Assembly: GCF_001043005.1 (NCBI RefSeq)
Contig: NZ_JYKZ01000002.1
Location: forward strand, 1-64,000
Source: Pseudomonas psychrophila
GTDB lineage: Bacteria > Pseudomonadota > Gammaproteobacteria > Pseudomonadales > Pseudomonadaceae
DNA length: 64,000 nt
Reading direction: 5' to 3'
Shown: positions 52,303-61,827 of the stretch, piece after piece
Position numbering within the stretch: the stretch's first letter is position 1
Layout: each line of letters begins with the position of its first letter
Notes under the pieces: model-generated
What the model saw: only the letters and a program-made list of their open reading frames with translations
Told to the model about the DNA's origin: nothing
Databases searched by the model: none
Translations under genes and position numbers: made by a program

Positions 52303-52331
52303 TGAGTGTCAGTATCGGAGTCTGCAGTTCC
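52303..52331 (-). promoter_or_regulatory. weak hrp-box-like promoter of the pilin operon
   Basis: On the minus strand GGAACT-N16-ACACTCA reads at 52331-52303. It has the right spacing, with one mismatch in each half of the HrpL consensus. It is placed about 60 bases before the first small gene, where the hrpA promoter is expected. Confidence 0.5.
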
Positions 52332-52343
52332 AATGAATGTGGG

Positions 52344-53261
52344 TCAGGAGATTTCAAGTTGTTTCATTCGGTGATAGAGCGTGCGTTTGGCTATGCCAAG
52401 CTCAAGCACAACAGCGTCTATACAGTGGCGGTGGCGACGCAGGGAGTCCGCGATCAACTACTTTTCTATTTGCTGTAAACGGTCTTTCAATTTCAGGGTG
52501 CTGTTTTCATGTTCGCGGGTAGATGAACACAGGGGGGGAATCCCCAATACCAGGCGCTTGGCGGCGGAGCGCAATTCTCTGACATTGCCTGGCCAATCGT
52601 GGCAAGCCACTCGTTGAAGCAGTGAGGTGCTGGGCACTGGTATGGACGAGTTAAAGTAGTGTGCCTCGCGCTGAATAAGATTCAAAAACAATGGAATAAT
52701 ATGTTCGCGTCGTTCACGTAACGGCGGTAAGTGCAGGTTGACTACGTTGAGGCGGTAGTAAAGATCACGTCTGAATTGACCTTGTTCTACCAACGTTGGA
52801 AGTGAGGTTTGAGCCGATGCAATAACGCGCATGTCGACCGGTATGAACTTTGTCGAGCCCAGCCGTTCAACCCCTCGGGTTTCAAGTACGCGTAGTAATT
52901 TTGCCTGCAGGGTCAGCGGCATACTGTCTATTTCATCAAGGTATAACGTGCCTCTGTCAGACGCTTCTATAAAGCCAGGGCGTGATTGCAGTGCGCCGGT
53001 GAATGCCCCTTGAGTGACACCAAATAATTGGCTTTCTGCCAGCCCCTCCGGAATGGCTGCGCAGTTAAGTGCAACGTAGTGGCCTCGGCGTTCGGATAAG
53101 TAATGAAGTTGCTCGGCCAGTGTGTCTTTTCCTGTGCCGGTTTCTCCGTGGAGCAATATATCGATATTAAGTGTTGCCGTGCTGTGGATGGTGGCGTCGA
53201 GTTCGGGATCTTCGAAATGATAGGTTTGATAAAGTTTGTCTTTCGAATGGGAAGACACCAT
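52344..53261 (-). pseudogene. hrpS: hrpS-type enhancer-binding protein gene with in-frame TAG
   Basis: A sigma-54 activator of the HrpR/HrpS type without a receiver domain. Residues 39-46 are Walker A (GETGTGKD), followed by the sigma-54 contact loop GAFTGA and Walker B (LYLDEID). Translation stops at a TAG (52460-52458) after residue 267. The same frame then continues for 37 codons with an intact Fis-type helix-turn-helix (CIDAVVLELGIAKRTLYHRM) and ends at TGA 52346-52344. Without the TAG the protein would have 305 residues, close to HrpS (about 302). The truncated form would lack DNA binding. Only one such gene is present; P. syringae has the hrpR-hrpS pair. Confidence 0.85.
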
Positions 53262-53460
53262 TGAGTGTACTCTCGTTATATTTCTTTTTTGAGACAGCCG
53301 TGTTGACAGCCAACTCGGATAGACAGTTGTGTAGAGTATTTCCCGTCTGGAAACAGCTTGGTGCTATTGAATAGGTAAGCCAAGTCATGAAGTGGCCGTA
53401 TTTCTGGGGTTAAGAGAAATAGAAACTGTGGGAGTTTGTACTAGTAACTGCGTGATTTAA

Positions 53461-53484
53461 CGCCTGAGCCCGAGGGCTCAAGCG
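53461..53484 (-). terminator. possible terminator after the FUSC gene
   Basis: The inverted repeat TGAGCCC / GGGCTCA with flanking CGC / GCG forms a strong short stem 13 bases past the stop. The following minus-strand tail TTAAAT is only weakly T-rich. Confidence 0.5.
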
Positions 53485-53496
53485 TTTTGCTTGTGC

Positions 53497-54570
53497 TTAG
53501 GGTTTGCTTTTCTCGGCGTTTTTAGTGCTTTCGGTTTGCGTGGTAAAGCCAAAGGTCAAAAGGGCGCTTTCAACCGTACTCAGGTGTTGCAAGCACAGCT
53601 GCCACGGGGCCGACACCGCGTCGGCCAGTTCACTGGCAGACACCGGGATCAATACGGGACGCTCATTGTCGTTGGCGATCGAAGCACAGCCTGAGGCGAC
53701 ATTTGCCAGTCGCTCGTGCAGTGAGGCTGGCGCCGGGCCTTGCTCCTTGCGCAAGGCATCGGCAAAGGCTTCAGAGAACAGTAGGGAACTGGCATACAAG
53801 CGAACGGCGTGGCGTTCGTAACGACTGGCAATGCCCTTGACCTCGCGTGACACAAAGCGCCCGCGCAAGGTCCAGCGTGCGGTGTTGCGAGCCATGCTGA
53901 TTCCGTTCTCCAGAGCAATCAGGCTGTCGTGGGCCCGGGAGAAAATCTGCACGGCGTTTTGGGCTTTATCGGCGTTTTTTTCTTCGAGTGCCTGCAAGCT
54001 TTTGCTGAAGCCCGAGGAGAGCTTTTCCAGTAAGTCTTTCGCCGAGCTGTCAATGATACCAATAGGGTTGGGGGTCAGTAACACCTGGCTGAAGACCAGT
54101 CCAACGCCAGCCCCGACCAATACATCAAGCATGCGTACCACTCCGGCACTCTCCGGGCCGACAGCCAGCATCAGCACAGCAGAAACCCCTGCCTGGATCG
54201 GTACTACGGCCCCCAGGCCGTACAAGGCCGCAATGGCGATTGCAGAGAAGGTGGCAAAGCCAATCCGCAGCAGGGGGTAATCATCCGGAAGCCACAAGGC
54301 GGCGTCACCGACGATAATCCCGGTGGCCACCCCCACCATCAAACCAATCGCCTGTTTGCCATGACTGGGCAGGCCTGGTGCCAGGCAAACCACTGCGCTG
54401 ATGGCCGCAAAAACGGGGTGTACATGGCCGAATAAATGTTTGGCGAGGACCCAGGCCAATGCGGCCGCGATTGCCGAGGCCAGCGCATCTCGCCAGGCGG
54501 AAGACCAGCGAAAGGTTATCCGCTGAATCAGAGGGGTGGTGAAACGATTGATAAACACCTTGGCGAGCAT
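53497..54570 (-). CDS. FUSC-family (aromatic acid exporter-like) membrane protein
   Basis: A 357-residue inner-membrane protein. Six or so membrane helices fill residues 25-175 (SAIAAALAWVLAKHLFG, FAAISAVVCLAPGL, MVGVATGIIVGDAALW), followed by a helical cytoplasmic region. This is the ArAE/FUSC layout, whose members export aromatic acids or have unknown substrates. No membrane-fusion partner gene is adjacent. It is the first gene outside the type III cluster on this side, and its composition resembles the core genes. Confidence 0.75.
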   Translation of the reverse strand: MLAKVFINRFTTPLIQRITFRWSSAWRDALASAIAAALAWVLAKHLFGHVHPVFAAISAVVCLAPGLPSHGKQAIGLMVGVATGIIVGDAALWLPDDYPLLRIGFATFSAIAIAALYGLGAVVPIQAGVSAVLMLAVGPESAGVVRMLDVLVGAGVGLVFSQVLLTPNPIGIIDSSAKDLLEKLSSGFSKSLQALEEKNADKAQNAVQIFSRAHDSLIALENGISMARNTARWTLRGRFVSREVKGIASRYERHAVRLYASSLLFSEAFADALRKEQGPAPASLHERLANVASGCASIANDNERPVLIPVSASELADAVSAPWQLCLQHLSTVESALLTFGFTTQTESTKNAEKSKP

Positions 54571-54657
54571 TGAAACTCCCGGTCAGTCTTGAGGCCTTGA
54601 GACTTACCATAGACCTTTTGTCCGGGGGATGGTTTGCCCTGCACTAAATACCAGGCC

Positions 54658-54688
54658 AAAAAAAACCGCGCCTGAGCGCGGTTTTTTT
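54658..54688 (-). terminator. terminator of ychF
   Basis: The stem AAAAACCGCG / CGCGGTTTTT with loop CCTGAG is flanked by A and T runs. It ends the minus-strand ychF transcript and can work in both directions. Confidence 0.9.
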
Positions 54689-54702
54689 AGACGTGTGCTG
54701 TT

Positions 54703-55803
54703 TTACACGTTGAAGCGGAAGTGCAGGACGTCACCGTCTTTTACGATGTATTCCTTGCCTTCCAGACGCCATTTACCGGCTTCTTTTGCACCGGCTTCGC
54801 CGTTGTACTTGATGAAGTCGTCATACGCGATAACTTCGGCGCGGATAAAGCCTTTTTCGAAGTCGGTGTGAATTACGCCAGCGGCTTGCGGAGCAGTAGC
54901 ACCTACCTTAACGGTCCAGGCACGTACTTCTTGAACGCCTGCAGTGAAGTAGGTCTGCAGGTTAAGCATCTCGTAACCGGCACGGATAACGCGGTTCAGG
55001 CCTGGCTCTTCAAGACCCAGGGCTTCAAGGAACATGTCCTTTTCTTCACCGTCTTCGAGCTCGGCAATTTCAGCTTCGATCTTGTTGCAGACCGGAACCA
55101 CGATTGCGCCTTCTTCTTCGGCAATGGCCATTACCACGTCGAGCAACGGGTTATTTTCGAAACCGTCTTCGGCCACGTTGGCGATGTACATCACAGGCTT
55201 GGTCGTCAGAAGGTGGAAGCCTTTGATGATGTGTTTCTCATCGGCATCCATGTTCTTGATCAGGCTGCGTGCCGGCTTGCCCAAGGTGAAGTGTGCGATC
55301 AGTTGTTCCAGCAGTGCTTTTTGAGCCACTGCGTCCTTGTCGCCGCCTTTGGCGTTACGCGCCACTTTCTGCAGTTGCTTTTCGCAGCTGTCGAGGTCGG
55401 CGAAGATCAGCTCAAGATCGATGATCTCGATGTCACGCTTCGGGTCAACGCTGTTGGAAACGTGAATCACGTTTTCATCTTCAAAGCAGCGGACCACGTG
55501 AGCGATAGCATCGGTCTCACGGATGTTGGCCAGGAACTTGTTGCCCAGGCCTTCGCCTTTCGATGCGCCAGCCACGAGGCCCGCGATATCTACGAACTCC
55601 ATGGTGGTTGGCAGGATGCGCTGAGGTTTAACGATGGCAGCCAGCGCGTCCAGACGTGGGTCGGGCATCGGCACGATGCCGGTGTTCGGCTCGATCGTGC
55701 AGAAGGGGAAGTTCTCGGCCGCAATACCGGATTTGGTCAGGGCGTTGAACAGGGTGGATTTGCCGACGTTAGGCAGGCCGACGATGCCGCAGTTAAATCC
55801 CAT
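54703..55803 (-). CDS. ychF: YchF (OLA1-type) ribosome-associated ATPase/GTPase
   Basis: A 366-residue OBG-family P-loop protein that prefers ATP and binds ribosomes, with a role in stress responses. It begins [17 protein letters not shown], with the P loop at residues 8-15. The switch region [17 protein letters not shown] is near 66-82, and the nucleotide-base motif is NKIE instead of NKxD, as in YchF. The C-terminal TGS domain ends [12 protein letters not shown] chose ATG 55803; an upstream extension to 55869 is not conserved-looking. It is 23 bases after pth. Confidence 0.96.
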   Translation of the reverse strand: MGFNCGIVGLPNVGKSTLFNALTKSGIAAENFPFCTIEPNTGIVPMPDPRLDALAAIVKPQRILPTTMEFVDIAGLVAGASKGEGLGNKFLANIRETDAIAHVVRCFEDENVIHVSNSVDPKRDIEIIDLELIFADLDSCEKQLQKVARNAKGGDKDAVAQKALLEQLIAHFTLGKPARSLIKNMDADEKHIIKGFHLLTTKPVMYIANVAEDGFENNPLLDVVMAIAEEEGAIVVPVCNKIEAEIAELEDGEEKDMFLEALGLEEPGLNRVIRAGYEMLNLQTYFTAGVQEVRAWTVKVGATAPQAAGVIHTDFEKGFIRAEVIAYDDFIKYNGEAGAKEAGKWRLEGKEYIVKDGDVLHFRFNV

Positions 55804-55826
55804 GGTGTTTTCCCCGAGGAGTAGAG

Positions 55827-56411
55827 TCAGGCCTTCTGGCTGTGCAGGTTTTTCATCGCACGGTTCCATTCCCCGGCGAGGATATCCGGCAGCACGCCGA
55901 GGGCAAAATCGATGCTGGCGTCCAGTTTTTCCTGTTCGGCGCGAGGCGCACGACCCAGAACAAAGTTGGACACCATGCTGGCGACGCCTGGGTGGCCAAT
56001 GCCGAGCCGCAGACGGTAAAAATTATTGTTGTTTCCCAGCTGCGCGATGATGTCGCGCAACCCGTTATGACCTCCATGACCGCCGCCCAGTTTGAGCTTG
56101 GCAACGCCAGGTGGGAGGTCGAGTTCGTCGTGGGCCACCAGTATGGACTCCGGCGCAATGCGGTAGAAACCGGCAAGCGCCGCAACGGCTTGGCCGCTTC
56201 GGTTCATATAGGTGGTGGGAATCAACAGACGAACATCCTGACCCTGGTGGCTGAATCGCCCGGTCAGGCCAAAATATTTGCGGTCTGCAACCAGGTTTAC
56301 CCCGTTTGCCGACGCGAGACGCTCAACAAAAAGGGCCCCTGCGTTATGCCGGGTCTGTTCGTATTCGGTGCCTGGATTTCCCAGGCCAACGATCAGTTTT
56401 ATGGCGGTCAC
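55827..56411 (-). CDS. pth: peptidyl-tRNA hydrolase
   Basis: A 194-residue enzyme that recycles peptidyl-tRNA. It starts [14 protein letters not shown] with a GTG codon at 56411. The catalytic His is in RHNAG (about residue 22), with further active-site positions in TYMNRSG and [10 protein letters not shown]. Full length. It forms a transcription unit with ychF. Confidence 0.96.
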   Translation of the reverse strand: MTAIKLIVGLGNPGTEYEQTRHNAGALFVERLASANGVNLVADRKYFGLTGRFSHQGQDVRLLIPTTYMNRSGQAVAALAGFYRIAPESILVAHDELDLPPGVAKLKLGGGHGGHNGLRDIIAQLGNNNNFYRLRLGIGHPGVASMVSNFVLGRAPRAEQEKLDASIDFALGVLPDILAGEWNRAMKNLHSQKA

Positions 56412-56433
56412 GACAAGGGCCCTTCTATGGAGT

Positions 56434-56467
56434 TGTGGATAACATCGCCGCTAACGGTTAGCGGCGA
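56434..56467. promoter_or_regulatory. DnaA-box match and hairpin before pth
   Basis: TGTGGATAA at 56434-56442 is an exact DnaA-box complement. Directly beside it the inverted repeat TCGCCGCTAA / TTAGCGGCGA (56445-56467) forms a 10-bp stem. It lies between rplY and pth and may end the rplY transcript or regulate pth. No T run follows on the minus strand. Confidence 0.45.
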
Positions 56468-56577
56468 AAACGGACAAAAAAGCGGGTTTACATGAGTAAA
56501 CTTCGCGATCTTGTCCGCTTTACTCGCTGCGTGTTAGCTCGCGATGTTTCTCAAAACTCCAACGACAGAGTAATGAA

Positions 56578-57168
56578 TTACTCTGCGTCTGCTTCTGGTG
56601 CAACACGTGGAGCGTGAACGTTGGCTACTGCCAGGTCGTTACCGTGTGCCAGAGCTACGAACTCAACGCCTTTAGGAGCGGTGATGTCCGACAGGTGAAT
56701 GATCGAGCCGACTTCGGCGTTAGCCAGGTCAACTTCGATGAATTCAGGCAGGTCTTTTGGCAGGCAGGAAACTTCGATGTCTGCAACAACGTGCGAGATC
56801 TCGCCGCCTTTCTTGATCGGAGCAGCTTCACCAACAAAGTGAACTGGAACGATTGCAGTCAGCTTTTGACCAGCAATAACGCGAACGAAGTCAGCGTGCA
56901 TCACGTGGCCTTTAGCCGGGTGACGTTGCAGAGCTTTGATGATCACGTTTTGCTTAACGCCGCCAACGGTCAGTTCGATAACGTGGCTGTAAGCAGCTTC
57001 GTTTTCGAGCAGTTTGGCAACTTCTTTAGCCAGCATGCTGATGGATTCAGGGGCTTTTTCGCCACCGTAAACTACAGCTGGAACCAGGCTTGCGAGACGA
57101 CGCAGGCGGCGGCTCGCACCTTTCCCCAGGTCGGAACGCACTTCAGCATTCAGAGTAAAATCGTTCAT
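56578..57168 (-). CDS. rplY: 50S ribosomal protein L25 (CTC form)
   Basis: A 5S rRNA-binding ribosomal protein of about 196 residues with the extra C-terminal CTC domain, longer than the 94-residue E. coli L25. N-terminal motif [11 protein letters not shown]; the CTC domain starts near residue 95 ([16 protein letters not shown]). GGAGATAC precedes ATG 57168. It has its own promoter, because a terminator separates it from prs. Confidence 0.95.
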   Translation of the reverse strand: MNDFTLNAEVRSDLGKGASRRLRRLASLVPAVVYGGEKAPESISMLAKEVAKLLENEAAYSHVIELTVGGVKQNVIIKALQRHPAKGHVMHADFVRVIAGQKLTAIVPVHFVGEAAPIKKGGEISHVVADIEVSCLPKDLPEFIEVDLANAEVGSIIHLSDITAPKGVEFVALAHGNDLAVANVHAPRVAPEADAE

Positions 57169-57231
57169 GTTGTATCTCCAAAATAACCACATCCGGCCTA
57201 GCGTTTGCGACCAGCGCTATGGACGGTATGG

Positions 57232-57271
57232 GCAAAAAAGCCCCGCCCCAACAGGCTGCTGGGGCGGGGCG
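57232..57271 (-). terminator. terminator of prs
   Basis: The stem GCCCCGCCCCA / TGGGGCGGGGC with a nine-base loop is followed on the minus strand by TTTTTTG, 38 bases after the prs stop. Confidence 0.93.
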
Positions 57272-57308
57272 CTTTTCGTCAACGTGATGTCTGAGAAGGG
57301 CAGGGCCC

Positions 57309-58250
57309 TTAGCGGAACATCGCGCTGATCGATTCTTCGTTGCTGATGCGGCGAACCGCTTCAGCAACAACCGGTGCGATATCCAACTGGCGGATACGCG
57401 AACAGGCTTGTGCGGCTGCGGACAGCGGAATGGTGTTAGTCACCACCAGCTCATCCAGCATGGAATTTTCGATATTCTCGATTGCCCGACCCGACAGCAC
57501 AGGGTGTGTGCAGTAGGCGAACACTTTGGAAGCGCCATGCTCTTTCAAGGCTTTAGCCGCGTGGCACAGAGTGCCGGCGGTATCGACCATGTCATCAACC
57601 AGAATACAGGTACGCCCTTCGACATCACCGATGATATGCATCACTTCCGAGTGATTGGCTTTCTCACGGCGTTTGTCGATGATACCCAGATCGACGCCCA
57701 AGGACTTGGCAACAGCTCGTGCACGCACGACGCCGCCGATATCCGGGGACACAATCATAAGGTTCTCAAAGCGCTGATCTTCGATGTCATCCACCAAAAC
57801 TGGGGAGCCATAGATGTTATCTACAGGAATATCGAAGAAACCCTGTATTTGGTCAGCATGCAAATCAACCGTGAGAACACGATCGATGCCGACTACGGTA
57901 AGCATGTCAGCGACAACTTTTGCGCTGATAGCCACACGTGCGGAACGCGGACGGCGATCCTGACGGGCATAACCAAAGTAAGGAATAACAGCAGTAATAC
58001 GAGTCGCTGAGGAGCGGCGGAAGGCATCAGCCATCACGACGAGTTCCATCAGGTTATCGTTGGTCGGAGCACAAGTCGGCTGAATGATGAAAACGTCTTT
58101 ACCGCGGACATTTTCATTAATCTCAGCGGTAATTTCGCCGTCGGAAAACTTGCCGACAGAGATGTCACCGAGTGGGATATGCAGCTGACGTACGACACGC
58201 CGAGCCAGATCGGGGTTAGCGTTCCCCGTAAAGACCATCATCTTGGACAC
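57309..58250 (-). CDS. prs: ribose-phosphate pyrophosphokinase (PRPP synthase)
   Basis: A 313-residue enzyme making PRPP from ribose 5-phosphate and ATP for nucleotide, histidine and tryptophan synthesis. It starts [16 protein letters not shown] at GTG 58250. The ATP-binding loop is FGYARQDRR near residue 97, and the PRPP loop is [10 protein letters not shown] near 221. Longer frames run into the upstream tRNA gene and are discarded. Confidence 0.96.
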   Translation of the reverse strand: MSKMMVFTGNANPDLARRVVRQLHIPLGDISVGKFSDGEITAEINENVRGKDVFIIQPTCAPTNDNLMELVVMADAFRRSSATRITAVIPYFGYARQDRRPRSARVAISAKVVADMLTVVGIDRVLTVDLHADQIQGFFDIPVDNIYGSPVLVDDIEDQRFENLMIVSPDIGGVVRARAVAKSLGVDLGIIDKRREKANHSEVMHIIGDVEGRTCILVDDMVDTAGTLCHAAKALKEHGASKVFAYCTHPVLSGRAIENIENSMLDELVVTNTIPLSAAAQACSRIRQLDIAPVVAEAVRRISNEESISAMFR

Positions 58251-58295
58251 GCGCAGTACCTGAAGGCTGAGGGTAACCTGGATGAGTATAAGAAA

Positions 58296-58370
58296 TGGCA
58301 GGGGCGGCTGGATTCGAACCAACGCATGGCAGGATCAAAACCTGCTGCCTTACCGCTTGGCGACGCCCCT
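58296..58370 (-). tRNA. tRNA-Gln (TTG)
   Basis: A 75-base cloverleaf with encoded CCA: acceptor arms AGGGGCG and CGCCCCT, anticodon loop TTTTGAT in stem GCAGG / CCTGC, and T loop GGTTCGAATCC. The anticodon is TTG. It lies between ispE and prs, as in P. aeruginosa. Confidence 0.96.
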
Positions 58371-58380
58371 GTATCTGTTG

Positions 58381-59268
58381 CTACGAGTACCGTGTACCCG
58401 TTTCCTTTGCCAGATCTTGTAGCGTGCGATGCAACATCGAAACGTTGCTTCCTTTTGCTACAAACCCTGTAAGGGTGTCTGTCAGAAGGTGCAGCACTTT
58501 ATCAGCATCTGCTTCGTTTGGGAAGGCCCCAAATATACAACTTCCAGTTCCAGTTAATTTTGCTTCGGTATATTTACCTAACAAATTCAAAGCGTTACGT
58601 ACTTCTGGATAACGCTCCTTCACAACTGCTTCGCAGTCGTTTCGGCTGTTTCCCTTGGGAACGGGGCGCACTTTAATGGGCAAAGAGTCACGTGTCAACA
58701 AAGGATCTGAAAATATTTCTGCTGTACTAACAGAGACTTGCGGGACAAGGACCAGATACCAGGGTTCTTCAGGGTCTGCAGGCGTAAGGATTTCCCCTAC
58801 ACCCTCAGCAAATGCGGCGTGCCCGCGGACGAAAACCGGGACGTCGGCCCCAAGGCTCAGGCCCAGCGCAGCCAGCCGATCTTCATCCCAGGCCAACTGC
58901 CAAAGGTGGTTAAGCCCCAGCAGGGTAGTCGCCGCATTTGAACTGCCGCCACCAATGCCGCCGCCCATGGGCAACACTTTTTTGATCCAGATATCGATCC
59001 CCAGTGCGCAACCGGATTGCGCCTGAAGTTTTTTTGCCGCCTTCACGATCAGGTTTTCGTCGTGAGGGACTCCGGGGAATTCGGTGTGTAGGCAAATGAC
59101 GCCGTCGTCACGCACGGCAAAGGTCATTTCATCGCCGTAATCGAGGAATTGAAACAGCGTTTGCAGTTCGTGATAGCCATCGTCTCGGCGGCCGAGGATG
59201 TGCAGCATCAAGTTAAGTTTTGCCGGGGAGGGCAGAACCAGGGCGTCTTTATCTAAATGGCCTTGCAT
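58381..59268 (-). CDS. ispE: IspE, 4-diphosphocytidyl-methylerythritol kinase
   Basis: A 295-residue GHMP kinase of the MEP isoprenoid pathway, which phosphorylates CDP-methylerythritol. The substrate lysine region is [20 protein letters not shown] (residues 14-33). The ATP-binding Gly-rich loop is [14 protein letters not shown] near 99-112. The C-terminal GHMP motif is [10 protein letters not shown]. It starts one base after the lolB stop and is coupled to lolB. Confidence 0.95.
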   Translation of the reverse strand: MQGHLDKDALVLPSPAKLNLMLHILGRRDDGYHELQTLFQFLDYGDEMTFAVRDDGVICLHTEFPGVPHDENLIVKAAKKLQAQSGCALGIDIWIKKVLPMGGGIGGGSSNAATTLLGLNHLWQLAWDEDRLAALGLSLGADVPVFVRGHAAFAEGVGEILTPADPEEPWYLVLVPQVSVSTAEIFSDPLLTRDSLPIKVRPVPKGNSRNDCEAVVKERYPEVRNALNLLGKYTEAKLTGTGSCIFGAFPNEADADKVLHLLTDTLTGFVAKGSNVSMLHRTLQDLAKETGTRYS

Positions 59269-59269
59269 C

Positions 59270-59896
59270 TCATTGACCCAACAGGCGAGGTTGCCAATCT
59301 TTAACCACTAACGTCACATCCAGATCCGGGCCGTGCAGCTTGACCCGCTCGGGCAGCCAGAAGCCGTTTTGCTCGACGTAGCTCAAATATTCGATTTTCC
59401 AGCCGTCCTGCTCCAGGTTGGCAAGGCGGCTATCAGCATTCAACGTCACGCGGCTTTTGCTGCCAGGTGCAGGCAAACCGCGCACCCACCAGACCAGATG
59501 TGACACCGGCAGGCTCCAGCCCAATTGCTCGCCCAGCAGTTCTTCGGGCGTGGGTGCTTCATAGCGACCCTGGCTGGCGACTTCCAGAACGACACTTCCC
59601 GGGCGTCCGGTCAGGCGGGCAGCGCCCCGGCCCAGCGGACCGGAAAGGCGGATATCGTAATAATCCTGGCGCTGGAGCCAGAACAGCGTGGCGCTGCCTG
59701 AGTCTTTGGGGGCGCGAATGCCGACTTTGCCGTTGATTTGCCAACCGTCGAGCTGGGTCAATTGCTGTTTATGCGCCGACCACAAGGCCGGGCTGCCGTG
59801 ACCTTCAACGGATTCGCGGGAACCAAAGCCCGCGCAGCCGGCGAGCAAGGCAACAAGGCTAAAAATAACTAAATGGCGCATATGACGAAAAAACAT
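59270..59896 (-). CDS. lolB: LolB, outer-membrane lipoprotein receptor
   Basis: A 208-residue lipoprotein that receives lipoproteins from LolA and inserts them into the outer membrane. Lipobox LLAGC with cysteine near residue 21. The LolB fold motifs [10 protein letters not shown] and [11 protein letters not shown] are visible. Full length, three bases after the TPR gene stop. Confidence 0.94.
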   Translation of the reverse strand: MFFRHMRHLVIFSLVALLAGCAGFGSRESVEGHGSPALWSAHKQQLTQLDGWQINGKVGIRAPKDSGSATLFWLQRQDYYDIRLSGPLGRGAARLTGRPGSVVLEVASQGRYEAPTPEELLGEQLGWSLPVSHLVWWVRGLPAPGSKSRVTLNADSRLANLEQDGWKIEYLSYVEQNGFWLPERVKLHGPDLDVTLVVKDWQPRLLGQ

Positions 59897-59899
59897 GAG

Positions 59900-61624
59900 T
59901 TAAAGAGTCTCTGATCCGGTCAGGCGCAAGATGGTTTTGCGCAGAATAGGGCTGTCAGGATTTTCTTTAAGAAAAGTGCCCCAGATTTTTTTGGCTTCAC
60001 GCTGCTTGCCGTTGGCCCACAGGACTTCGCCCAGGTGAGCGGCGACCTCCTGATCCGGGAAGCGCTCCAGCGCCTGGCGCAGCAAGCGTTCTGCTTCATC
60101 GAGATTGCCAAGGCGGAAATTCACCCAGCCCAGGCTGTCGAGCACCGCCGGGTCATCCGGGTTCAGGTCATAGGCTTGCTGAATCAGTGCTTTGGCTTCC
60201 GCGTAGCGCGTGGTTCGATCCGATAGCGTGTAGCCCAGCGCATTCAATGCCATGGCATTGTCAGGTTCGCGTTTGATGATGGCGCGCAAATCCCGTTCCA
60301 TTTGTTCGAGATTGTTGCGTTTTTCGGCCAGCATGGCCCGTGAATACAACAGGTTCATATCGTCCGGGTATTGCTTGAGTGCTTGCTGCAGAACATTCCA
60401 GGCGCGATCGGTCTGGTTATTCGCCGACAGGGTTTCCGCTTCTATCAAGTACAACTGAATGGCAAAGTCGGGTTGTGCATCACGAGCCGCGGCCAGCTTT
60501 TTCGATGCCTCTGCACCGCGACCGTGGCTGATCAGAATATCGGCCTGACGCAATTGTGCTGGCAGATAGTCGTTGCCCGGGCCCACGAGAGCGTACTGGG
60601 TGAGTGCAGTTTCGGGGTCGTTGCGCTCTTCGGCGATACGGCCAAGGTTCAAGTGCGCCGAGTCAACATGGCTGTCGCGCTCGATCAGTTCTTCGAGATA
60701 GCCCTCGGCCTCATCCCAGGCCTTGCCTTCCAGGCACACCAGGGCCAGGGAGAACCGCAGCTCATCGTCTTCGGGGTATTGCTCTACCAGTCTGGCAAAT
60801 TGCACTTTTGCCTCGCCCATGCGGTTCTGCTCGACCAGCGTGCGGGCATACGTCAGGCCCAGGCGTTTGTCGTCGGGGTATTGGCGAATGCTTTTTTGCA
60901 GCAGTGGCAACGCTTCGTTGCCGCGATTGAGGCTTTGCAGCAAACGGGCGCGCAACAAGACAGGGGCGACTTCACCGTTTTGCGGCGGATTTTTTTCCAG
61001 CAGTTTCAGCGCGCCTTCGGCATCACCGTCCTGCTGCATCAACAAGGCCTTGCCGAAAATCAGCTGGCCATTGTCCGGATGCTTGACCAGCAGGCTATCA
61101 AAACTTTTTTGCAGGCCCGCACGGGTTTCCGCGTCTGTTTCTACTGCCGACAAGGCCAGGAAATCGAAGTGAGTATCGCCCTTGGCCTGCAGGACTCTTT
61201 CCATGTAGACCATGGACTCGTCGTAACGGCCATTGCGAGCCAGCTGAATGGCTGCAGCACGTTGTGCCTCAAGATCGTCCGGGGCGTTTTTAGCCCAGAT
61301 CAGCGAGGTATCCAGTGCGGCCTGGTCAGCGCCCAGGTACTCGGCAATACGAAAAGCCCGCTCGGAGATGCCGGGGTCTTGTGTATTGATTGCCTGCGTC
61401 ACGTAGTTATCGAGTGCGATATCCAGACGATTGCGTTGGCCGGCCAATTCAGCGCTCAACAGGCTGTACAGCGTTTCTTCGCTGAACGAGCTGTAGACCG
61501 TTGGTTTTTCCGGGACGGAGGTGACGTCTTCGGCCGCGGATGAGTCATCCGGGGACGTGGGAGCCAAAGCCTGGCAGCCACTGAGAAGAACGAGGGCGAG
61601 GAGCAACGCGGAGGATCTATTCAT
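59900..61624 (-). CDS. TPR-repeat lipoprotein
   Basis: An outer-membrane-directed lipoprotein of about 574 residues from ATG 61624. Lipobox LLSGC with cysteine near residue 17. An acidic linker follows, then many tetratricopeptide repeats from about residue 60 to the end (for example DDLEAQRAAAIQLARNGRYD; PDDPAVLDSLGWVNFRLGNL). TPR proteins are protein-protein scaffolds. The gene precedes lolB-ispE in all pseudomonads I can recall. The longer in-frame start at 61681 would bury the signal peptide. Confidence 0.88.
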   Translation of the reverse strand: MNRSSALLLALVLLSGCQALAPTSPDDSSAAEDVTSVPEKPTVYSSFSEETLYSLLSAELAGQRNRLDIALDNYVTQAINTQDPGISERAFRIAEYLGADQAALDTSLIWAKNAPDDLEAQRAAAIQLARNGRYDESMVYMERVLQAKGDTHFDFLALSAVETDAETRAGLQKSFDSLLVKHPDNGQLIFGKALLMQQDGDAEGALKLLEKNPPQNGEVAPVLLRARLLQSLNRGNEALPLLQKSIRQYPDDKRLGLTYARTLVEQNRMGEAKVQFARLVEQYPEDDELRFSLALVCLEGKAWDEAEGYLEELIERDSHVDSAHLNLGRIAEERNDPETALTQYALVGPGNDYLPAQLRQADILISHGRGAEASKKLAAARDAQPDFAIQLYLIEAETLSANNQTDRAWNVLQQALKQYPDDMNLLYSRAMLAEKRNNLEQMERDLRAIIKREPDNAMALNALGYTLSDRTTRYAEAKALIQQAYDLNPDDPAVLDSLGWVNFRLGNLDEAERLLRQALERFPDQEVAAHLGEVLWANGKQREAKKIWGTFLKENPDSPILRKTILRLTGSETL

Positions 61625-61827
61625 ATAAGAGATGGGCGACTTACCTGCGGTCCGGGCATCATGACACATGCTATGACGCAAACCCTAGCAGGTGCGACCA
61701 TCGATATCCGGGGGGCTGATGGTGTGTTCAACAGACGTTAACTATAGAGACAATAGTCAGGAGTGGTTGTTCTCAATCTGACGAAGTAGGACAATTGCCG
61801 GCTTCTCGTCATCATCAGCGATATTGA

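Noticed and set aside
54721..55824. Open frame of 367 codons on the plus strand
   Set aside because: It lies wholly antisense to ychF, whose motifs are complete. It has no domain, no ribosome site, and the composition of a shadow frame.
60371..61543. Open frame of 390 codons on the plus strand
   Set aside because: Antisense to the TPR lipoprotein. Low-complexity Q/L/F content mirrors the TPR codons.
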